NCBI GenBank assembly: GCA_022661535.1
Contig: JAKULF010000017.1
Span: forward strand, 496,001-560,000
Source: Eutypa lata
Lineage: Eukaryota; Ascomycota; Sordariomycetes; Xylariales; Diatrypaceae
Length of the DNA: 64,000 nucleotides
Direction of reading: 5' to 3'
Part shown: positions 55,959 through 64,000 of the stretch, piece by piece
Layout: each line of letters begins with the position of its first letter
How positions within the stretch are numbered: the first letter of the stretch is position 1
Position numbers and translations under genes: made by a program
Notes under the pieces: model-generated
Databases searched by the model: none
What the model was told of the DNA's origin: nothing
What the model saw: the letters and a program-made list of their open reading frames with translations, nothing else

Positions 55959-58367
55959 ATGAGAAGTAATACCATGTCTTCGGAGGAAGTCATCGTTTTC
56001 GATCCGCATAATCGCGGGTATCACGTAATACGACGAGTGGCACGGCGAGAAGCACAACACCCAGAACCTACGGAGAACTCCTTTGAAAGGCTTCATAAGG
56101 GGGATGAGGGCAAAGCTGAGAGAGCAGCCAACGAGCAAACCACCATCAGTCTCCCTGATACCGGTCTTGGAAGCGGCAGTTCCGGCCTACAGTCATTAGT
56201 AAAGGATGACTCAACTATATCGAGTCCCGCGAAATCAGAATCCGTAAATCAAAGCGCTACGAAAGACGCCTCCCTGAAACAACTGACGAGCACCGATTAT
56301 GGTCCCTCTTCTCTCTGTCAAGATTGCCTACGTATAGACTTCAGCCGGATTGAAAAGCTGTGGCAAAGCGACATACCCGACTCTTTCCAATGGAACATTA
56401 ACGAAAACGTGGTAAATATCGCCAGGGTGGGGAGAAAGTACAGAGATAATATCCCAACAGATTGCCCATTGTGTCAAGCCATTAGGGAGCACTGCCGTGT
56501 CATACATTATTGGCATGACCGGGGCTTAGATAGTCTTTGTGCCGCGTTGCTGGTCCCTCGAGGCAGATCGGATACGTTTGTTACGAACGCCAGAGCTCAC
56601 AGCCTCGCAGTACTATTTCTCGTCCCTGACGATCTTCCTGAGATATCGTCTTGGCCAGACATACCACGCATATTGAAGGACAATGGATATCTCGTGTGCC
56701 AAAGACGGAGCAGTGATGAACAACTACCGAGAACAAGATCCTTAGTACAGCCTCACATCAACATCGATACTATAAAAGCATGGCTGAATCATTGCCAAGC
56801 CTCTCACGAAGAATGTTCGAAGCCCAATCCACCGCAATTCTCGTTAACCCTTATTGATTGTCAACGCCGACAACTTGTCGATTCTGAGCTTACGGCATCC
56901 TATGTCGCTCTAAGCTATGTATGGGGAAATGTACAACACAATCCTCTTGAAGATGACCGACTGCCACGCGATGTTCCAGCTGTTATACGTGACGCTATGG
57001 ATGTCACTCAGTCCCTGGGCTATCACTATTTATGGGTCGATGCTTATTGCATCAACCAAGATAACACAAAACTAAAGCATATCCAAATTCAAAACATGCA
57101 TCATATATACAGGTGTGCCGAGGTGACCTTAATAGATGCTGTTGGGTCGGACTCTGCATTTGGTCTTGCTGGATCTGCAGCAACACCACGGATACCACCT
57201 CGCCAAATAAATATATCCACGCAAGGCTACGAAATTTCATCTTGTATGAAGAATGGAGCTCATCTTGAAACCTCCCCTTGGAATCAGAGGGCCTGGACTT
57301 ACCAAGAGGCTCTTCTATCACGTCGCGTCATCTTATTTGATCACGACCAATTCCACTTAGAGTGCAGTCTTCATCATGGCAGTGAAAGTTTGGGGAGCTG
57401 CCATTGGGCAGAAGAGGGGTCAGCATTGTTTGTAGAGCACAACAACCTCCACAATGGGCCAGGTGAGCGGCAAAGGGAGCAATCTCAAAGCCTGGACTTT
57501 GAAGATCAATACTTTAATTACTGCGCAAGGGTCCTAGATTACACTGGGCGCTCTTTAACCTTGGACAAAGACTCGCTGAATGGCTTCGCGGCCATTATAG
57601 CGCTCTTCAAGGGTCTATTACCGGAGCCAAAACCCCGAAATGCGGTGCTTAGTATTTTAACGGGAATCCCGTTTTTATCATCGGGGGATTCCAAACACAG
57701 TTCGATTGACCCTGGAAGTTCTCTTCTCTTAGGCCTGATGTGGTATCATAGAAATATCGCTCGGAGACGATATGACTTGCCATCGTGGTCTTGGGCGGGA
57801 TGGAAAGGCAAGGTTTATTTCAGCCATTTCGGGCCGAGGATTTCGTGGCACCATGAACTGTTAATTCGAGATGTTCTAGTTGAGGAGAGATGTTATGAGG
57901 CTGATGGGACTATGATAGTAGTCCGTGCTCCCGTCTTTAAAGCACAGCATCTTTTGAATCCCGAAGTCCTAATTTTTGGTGCAATCGCATTGCCACCCAG
58001 CGCCATCACTCTGAAAAAGGAAGACGGATATCTCGATTGGTATATATATCAAGCTGCTACACAGGCGTTCATAAGCCGGGAGATTTTGAGCTCCGAAGAC
58101 ATGCTAGGTCATATTGTGGGTGGAGAGTATAAGGTGCTCCTGATGGGATTAGTATGGGAAGGAGAGGAATTACCCATATCAATGGAGCTCTCCTGCCTCA
58201 TAGTGAAGAAGACAGTAGAAGACTATGAACGCATAGGCACATTGAAAGCTTACTCCCATGAGCCAATGTTGAAGCCTGAGAATATCAAAACCCGGTTTGG
58301 GAAGTTTTGGGAGGCCGTACGGGAACTTCGTCGCACAGGTAAAATGGAGAATTGGGTGCTTCGCTAA
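55959..58367 (+). CDS. HET-domain (heterokaryon incompatibility) protein
   Basis: A single-exon frame of 802 residues; a second ATG at 55974 gives 797. HET domains mediate regulated cell death after fusion of unlike hyphae in Pezizomycotina, as the killing module of allorecognition systems. The domain spans about residues 315-475, with the three usual blocks: YVALSYVWG; YLWVDAYCINQDN; and SPWNQRAWTYQEALLSRRVI. N-terminal Cys pairs SLCQDCLRID and DCPLCQAI are common in this subfamily and may bind zinc. The C-terminal part holds the usual PSWSWAGWKG element. No NACHT, WD or ankyrin sensor is fused, and no partner gene lies adjacent, so it is a stand-alone member of a large family. Allelic polymorphism would be needed to call it an incompatibility locus. 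Confidence 0.92.
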   Translation: MRSNTMSSEEVIVFDPHNRGYHVIRRVARREAQHPEPTENSFERLHKGDEGKAERAANEQTTISLPDTGLGSGSSGLQSLVKDDSTISSPAKSESVNQSATKDASLKQLTSTDYGPSSLCQDCLRIDFSRIEKLWQSDIPDSFQWNINENVVNIARVGRKYRDNIPTDCPLCQAIREHCRVIHYWHDRGLDSLCAALLVPRGRSDTFVTNARAHSLAVLFLVPDDLPEISSWPDIPRILKDNGYLVCQRRSSDEQLPRTRSLVQPHINIDTIKAWLNHCQASHEECSKPNPPQFSLTLIDCQRRQLVDSELTASYVALSYVWGNVQHNPLEDDRLPRDVPAVIRDAMDVTQSLGYHYLWVDAYCINQDNTKLKHIQIQNMHHIYRCAEVTLIDAVGSDSAFGLAGSAATPRIPPRQINISTQGYEISSCMKNGAHLETSPWNQRAWTYQEALLSRRVILFDHDQFHLECSLHHGSESLGSCHWAEEGSALFVEHNNLHNGPGERQREQSQSLDFEDQYFNYCARVLDYTGRSLTLDKDSLNGFAAIIALFKGLLPEPKPRNAVLSILTGIPFLSSGDSKHSSIDPGSSLLLGLMWYHRNIARRRYDLPSWSWAGWKGKVYFSHFGPRISWHHELLIRDVLVEERCYEADGTMIVVRAPVFKAQHLLNPEVLIFGAIALPPSAITLKKEDGYLDWYIYQAATQAFISREILSSEDMLGHIVGGEYKVLLMGLVWEGEELPISMELSCLIVKKTVEDYERIGTLKAYSHEPMLKPENIKTRFGKFWEAVRELRRTGKMENWVLR

Positions 58368-59497
58368 AGATATATACACAATAGGTGTAGAGTGATTTCC
58401 CCCTTCTTTCGAGGGAGACGGGTCGGTCACCCCTTTCGCTTCGCGTTACCTAGCATGCCGCCTAAGTTTGGTTGGGTCTAAGTATACAACCCGAGAGCCA
58501 CGTCCTTCTCATATAGTAATATACAACTTTGTCATAATCTCGGGAAATATGAGCCACATTTTGAGAGTGAAACCTTCCTTTGACAATATAAAGGGTTACT
58601 CCTAACATACATACATACATACTTACACAGGGTAGGTAGAAGGATGAAAGGGGTTATCCACGAATTAAGTACCCATATACCATCCATCCATAGCACTCAT
58701 AACAACAGGCTAGACTCAAGGGCACACTGTCTGTCTTGCTCGTTTGCCCCTTTACCCAACACACGTCGAAATAGTCATAGGACACGGCGAGCGACATATC
58801 TTCTTGGCCAATATAAGGCAAGATATTGTTAAACCCCAGATTCCCAAACCCAAACCAAATAAATAGGAATAACTACGCAGTTGACTGAAATCAGTACCAA
58901 CAAGCATGGGTCAAAGTGCCAGTAGCAGTAAGTCCCACAACGTTGGTGTGGTAAATCTCAAACAGTTAAAAGGGGTATCTCGATTTTAGAACGGAAAGAA
59001 AAACCATCTCTATAGTAGTAGGAAAATGTGCCATTATTGAACATGTGTCAGTGTCGAGCATTACGAATCCAAGTTCATACATGAAGAAAAAAAAAGCCGA
59101 GAATAAGCTTAGATTGTCTCTGAGTAAGTACTTACGTTAGGTACTTGACGGCATGCATAATATACATTGTACACCTCTCCTCTCCTCTCGCTCTCTGTAA
59201 TCTCATACAACCCAGATTAATGCATCCATCCGCCTATCAATCCATCACCGAGTCACTTGCTCGCTCACCCACTCGCTCACTCATTCATAAGGTTCGGGCG
59301 AATGTACGTACGTACATACATACGTACCCCTTTCTTAGCTCAGTACTAAATAGACCTCAGTACTGAAATAAAGTAAGTACCTATCGATCTATCATTTTTC
59401 CGCCTTCGCTACCTAACTATGTAGGTAGGCAGAGAAGCATTCAACCCCCACCCCTACCCATTAGCATGCATGCCAGTCCGGACCTCGCTCGCTTGCC
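58368..59497. other. Intergenic between convergent genes
   Basis: 3' flanks of the HET gene and RPN2. Microsatellites of CATA type at 58605-58622 and GTAC/CATA type at 59303-59328. No coding frame. Confidence 0.5.
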
Positions 59498-61796
59498 TTA
59501 ATCCTCATCATCTTCACCATCAGTGAAATACTCGAACTCCCGCGGCGCCTCAGCCTCCACATCGCCCTCATTATCCTCATCGACGGCGGTGAGCACGCCC
59601 GCGGCGGCTGCAGCCCCGCTTCCAGTGCCGGGGCCGCCGGGGGTAGCGAAGCCGCCGCCTGGGAGTCCTCTGCCCAGACGGCTCAGGAGGGCTTCCTCGA
59701 CGGTCCTGGCACCGGTGCCGCCGGCGCCGGCGTTGCGACCACCGTGGGCCCCGGCGACGGGCGCCTTCTCGGTCGCCACCTTCTTGAGCTTCTCCTCGAT
59801 CTTGGCCTTCTCCTTCTCGGGTTGGGTGTCGTGGAGCAGGAGGGGACCACCGGTCGGCAGAGGTCCCGGGCGGACCAGCTTGACGGGCCAGTAGCGACCC
59901 TTAGGTAGGCTAATATACTTCAGCTGTCCAGGAAGCACACGCGTCATATTGTCGATTTCGTAACCGGCCTTCTCCTTCTCAGCCTTCTTCTTGGCGTCGG
60001 TGGGCGGGACGGAGGATTCCTTGTCGGTAGCCCCGGCGCTGTCCTCCTTCTTGTCCTTGGTCTCGGACTTCTTCTCGTCATCTACATCCATCTTCTCGTC
60101 ACCAGCAGATGGCTTGGATGCCGTTGGCGTCGTAGTCGAGTCGATGTCCATGCTCTCCCTGCGCTGGGCCTTTTCCTTCTTCTGTGCCCGTCGCTTGGCC
60201 TGCGCTGTCGTCGAGAGGATGGCTGTGGCGATCAGAGCGGGTCCTTCCTCGGCCTTAACCTCCTGCTCGGGAGGATAGTCAAAGAGACTGGGTTTCGTGG
60301 CGCAGTGGAACTTGGCGTCGATAATATCGAGGTCGTGGTCGAGCGCGATGATGGACGTCGGGCTGAAAGAAAGAGACAGAAAGTGGGTGAACGGGAACCA
60401 ATACCAGTACTGGGTGAAGACGGCCATTCCCACAATACCAGCCATGTTGAGATTGCCCGTCTGGGTTTGTAAGCCGATGGTGCAGTTTCGGCCACCAGCG
60501 TCGATAATGCCTAGAGCGAGGGCAGCACCGAATTTGGTCATGGCGTCCTCGTGGCGATCTCCCACGACCTTCTTGAGGGTCTTGCGGATAGCCGCGACTT
60601 TGGGGTTCATGACTTCGTTTTGTTGGATCATGATCATAGCTAGGGCAATTAGGGCTCCTTGGCGAACGAAGTCGGTAGGATCCTTCATCATAGGCTCGAG
60701 CAGGTCGATGGCCTCGTCCAGGCCAGTTCCCGCACACGAGATACCAAGGGCCATGGCGGATCCGTAGCGAACATGAGGGTTGTACGATTCAGAGAGGAGC
60801 TCAACCATACGGGGAACGCTGCCCGGCTTCCGGAAAAGGATAAAGCCTAAGCTCATGACAGCAATGCGTCGGACGTCGTCGTTAACATCGCTGACCGCGA
60901 TGTGTAGTAGCTTTCGGATGGCCTTGTTGCTGCCGGTACCACAGTACGCCATAGCAACGGTCATGATACCGCCGTACCGCAGTGTGGGGTCTGGATCGGA
61001 CAGAAGTCCCTCGATCATGATGTCCGCGCCTTCCTGGCGGCCGTACATAATCAAAGCCATACCCAGAGCCAGACCACGAACACTCTTCTCGTGCGTCGTC
61101 TCGTGAGCGTATGTGACCATATCCTCTAATGCCTTGACGTTGCCCGTGCCTAGCATGATGAGACCCATGGAAAGACCGACGGCCTCACCGTTGAGGGCAG
61201 AGTCAGCAAAGAGAACCGTCTTCAGGTTCTCGAATATTTCCTCGTTCCCGCTGGCCATACCAGCAAGGCCGAGCCCTAGAGCACCACCGTGCTGAATAAC
61301 CTCCTCCTCGGCCGCGGTAAACTGGGTTTTGAGGTAATCAAGAGCATCAGCGCCGTGATTGGCATGAATGAGACCGTAAGCGTAGAGGGCACCACCCTGG
61401 GAGTATGGAGAGCCGCCGCTGATACCGCCGGCACCCCGTGGAAGATATGGCTCCAGAAGCTTCCTCGATTGCGACAGGTTGCCGCGGTGAATGACTCCCA
61501 ATGCGGCAGTGGCCGTGAACTTGGACCAGTTGACAGCCTTACCCAGCCACTCCAAGTTGTCCCGGAAGAACTTATCGTTGGTGGTGCCCTGATTCATGAA
61601 GGCGTTGCAGAAGGTCACAGCAGTGTGGAATATGGAGTTCCTACCCTCCAAACTGTCGCGTACTTTGTTGAGAATGCTGAGATCGGTGTGGTTGTTGCGG
61701 TAGAGGAATTCAAGGTTCAGTCTGATAGTCTCGGTGCCATCAAGGATAGATCGAATGTTTTTATAAACCTCGGCCTTCTTACCCTCGACTTCAGCC

Positions 61797-61828
<32 letters not shown>

Positions 61829-63124
61829 CTGGGCCAGTAGTGGTTCGCTTTCCGATTCGCCGTCGCCTTGCGTCTCCTTCTTCTCGGCCGGGGCTTGGCC
61901 CTTAGGTAGTTCGGAGATGACCTTGCCAAGGAACTCCTGAGTGCCGTTATCGTACAGATCAAAGGCGAACTGGTAAGCGATGGCAGTGGCTTCGACTGTC
62001 TCGGCATTGACGAGATGTCGGATAACGGTACGGGCCTGCTCGTCCTTGTTAAGGTAAACGATGCACTTGGCGATAGAGAAGTAGTCTGGATCCTTAGCGC
62101 GGCCACTCGTGAGGATACCGAGCACAAGCTGAAGGATTTCATCACGGAAGGCCCTCTCCTGAACGATATCTAAGCATATGCTCAAGCAGTAGTCCATCAA
62201 CTCTTCCGCGGGTCCTAGCACATCATCCTGAGCAGATTTTCCCTTTGCGCGCTTGTGATCCTCATCAGCGCGCTGGATGACCTTGGTGACAACATCAAGA
62301 CGCTTAGCCTCGACAGCGATACCAACAACCTGCTTGTAGCGACCTCCCTTGAGGCAATTCTCGTATAGGCGCTCGATGACGCTCTCGATGGCACGGCGGG
62401 TATCGAGCTCGTTGTGCGTAAGAGCGATGGAAGAGGATCGCTGTTGCTTCTTCTGGGGGTCGAAGGAGGGCTCGATGATGGTGTTTTCGGTATTAGCTCG
62501 CGATAGTAGAGACTTGGAAGGCAGAGTAGATTGCGAGAACGGCGTAGTGGGGGAGATCAGGGCAGACGCGTTGCCGTCACCAGCACCAGAAGAAAAAGCA
62601 GTAGCTAGAGCTGGGAGAGAAGAATCCTTTTCGCTGGAGCTGCTAGTCACGACAGGTCGGTTCTCGTTCTTGGCGGCAATGTAGTGATCAACACATTTAG
62701 AGATGATTGTCTCTTCAAACTCGCCGGGGCTGTCGAGCTTGAAAAGGTCACCGGCGGCTAGAGCGAAGAACATGCTCTCATCATAGGCCTGAAGGTGGTA
62801 GTAGACCTTAGAGAGGACTAGGGCGGCTAGCTTGCGCTCGGGGAAGGATTCGTCTTCGTAGAGAGCCTCACTAAATCGGTCAAAACAACCATGATTAGTA
62901 TACAGTAGCTAGCTACTCATCTCCCTAGACTCCGTCGTTATAGAAGCGAGGGCAGTTGGAAACAGTAAATGAAGATAAACATACATTTGACCTAAAGCGC
63001 CGGCAACCTCGGTCCAGACTGTATCGATATCATCGTTCAGGGTTTGCAGGGCGAAGACTTTGAGCTCAGGCTCCTCGTCAGCCAAGAAGGCCAGGACGCC
63101 AGTAGCTGTGACCAAACCAGGCAT
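59498..63124 (-). CDS. rpn2: 26S proteasome regulatory subunit RPN2 (PSMD1)
   Basis: Two exons on the minus strand (63124-62985 and 62870-59498) join in phase to 1170 residues. RPN2 is the large scaffold of the 19S base. It contacts the ATPase ring and RPN13 and helps receive ubiquitinated substrates. The N-terminus has the family pattern: TGVLAFLADEEPELKVFALQ, then across the intron IEALYEDESFPERKLAALVL and SKVYYHLQAYDESMFFALAAG. Between about residues 440 and 830 lie proteasome/cyclosome repeats, for example GALYAYGLIHANHGADALDY, GMASGNEEIF, RYGGIMTVAMAYCGTGSNKA and HVRYGSAMALGISCAGTG. The C-terminal third has a charged Lys/Glu insert and ends in an acidic FEYFTDGEDDED, where RPN13 binds in other species. 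A DNDNDNDNDN run near residue 360 is coded by a GTTGTC repeat. It is slightly longer than the yeast protein because of these inserts. Confidence 0.96.
61798..61828 (-). repeat. GTTGTC hexanucleotide repeat coding Asp-Asn
   Basis: About five tandem copies within RPN2 giving a DNDNDNDNDN loop. Length changes here would stay in frame. Confidence 0.85.
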
Positions 63125-64000
63125 TTCGAGATTTGATTATATCGTGAACCTATCAATCCTAGTGGTAGATATTTTATGGTTTTACCCGGTGATAACCTGG
63201 CAGACAAGCTGGCAGGTGGGTAAACAGGATTGAGTTAAGCTTATTCAGACGTGGGTTGAGAAGGTACGGAAAACGGGAAGATGGAAGTAATCGGTGGTAT
63301 GTAATATTACAACAGTTACCTAATTCCCTGAAGTCAACAGTGGAATGGGATGAGGACCTCAGGATTAGGTAGAAATAGAAATTTATTGACTTGAATGGTA
63401 ATGGAATGATGGGATGGGGACAGGAAGATGAAGAAATCACGAACTGAGTTAGTTGAGTGTCCACGTCAGGAACAGCTCTGCCTGCCCTGCCCTGCCCTCC
63501 TGCCTTGCGCTTATGATTGATTAGGTAACTGAACGAACTAACCAAGGCTGTTATGTGGAGCTACGCGCCTAATTGGTTAGTATGATGCAAAGTTGGACCA
63601 AGCTCATCTTATCGCGCATCTGTCTTGCTACATAAGCTGATAAGCTCATATCATTAAATAACCTCTATCTAGAAGTCTGATGAAATGATGTCGACATCCT
63701 CTTTCTTGATAATTTCAACGTGGACAACTTGCGTGTGTAGGTCCTTTACCTAAGCAACTTAGGTAGGTAATTAAGTACCTAATATATGAAGCCCCGGCAC
63801 CAAGAACGATATCTCACTCTGTGTTATGGCAATATCATTCCTGAAAGCGTAGTTATATCGAACGAAGACATGCCCACCAGATAGTTCAGCATTGAAACGT
63901 CATCTACAATAACTACGAAGTACGATACGCAGACTCATATAACCTCGGCCTCCATAAGCATTGCTCAACTTGGTCTCTCCTATATATATTTCAAACTATA
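63125..64000. other. Upstream region of RPN2, window end
   Basis: Promoter side of RPN2. A 123-codon frame at 63174-63545 lacks motifs. AGGT/ACCT repeats occur at 63748-63782. Nothing else recognised. Confidence 0.45.

Overview
The window is nuclear DNA from a filamentous ascomycete (Pezizomycotina; a sordariomycete-like fungus is my best guess). Genes are split by short 45-110 bp GT..AG introns, intergenic stretches are long, and single genes for MSH6, COX10, RPN2, mitochondrial sulfite oxidase, a DUF3431 protein and a HET-domain protein sit on both strands with no operon logic. I see no rRNA, tRNA, transposase or CRISPR array.

Left edge (1-6 kb): the 3' end of a GH47 alpha-mannosidase, a class I O-methyltransferase carrying one nonsense codon, a strongly decayed BBE-type FAD oxidoreductase, and an intact short-chain dehydrogenase. 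This looks like the remnant of a catabolic or secondary-metabolite neighbourhood. All five nonsense codons found are compatible with C:G to T:A changes, as RIP would make.

6-24 kb: a small membrane protein, MSH6 with a PCNA-binding motif, a Cys-rich/coiled-coil protein, a DUF3431 membrane protein, a small secreted cysteine protein, a possible F-box protein and a six-exon MFS sugar porter.

24-36 kb: a gene-poor block of about 10 kb around one Myb/SANT DNA-binding protein, then COX10 (heme O synthase) and a 47-residue candidate secreted peptide below normal gene-calling size.

36-50 kb: an NCS1 nucleobase-type transporter, a transaldolase rebuilt from five exons, and a giant gene (three exons, 2437 residues) of unknown function. 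The giant protein joins an unrecognised 800-residue N-terminus, Thr/Pro pentapeptide repeats, a block of C2H2/C2HC-like fingers, a long Ala/Gln/Lys helical repeat and a basic low-complexity tail with a nuclear-localisation-like signal. It is the strongest candidate for something undescribed.

50-64 kb: mitochondrial sulfite oxidase, a 3.2 kb gene-free gap, a HET-domain protein and the proteasome subunit RPN2. Most genes are unrelated housekeeping or accessory loci. Exon coordinates given in the evidence come from reading frames and splice sites by eye, checked for phase consistency. CDS start and end span the whole gene, introns included.
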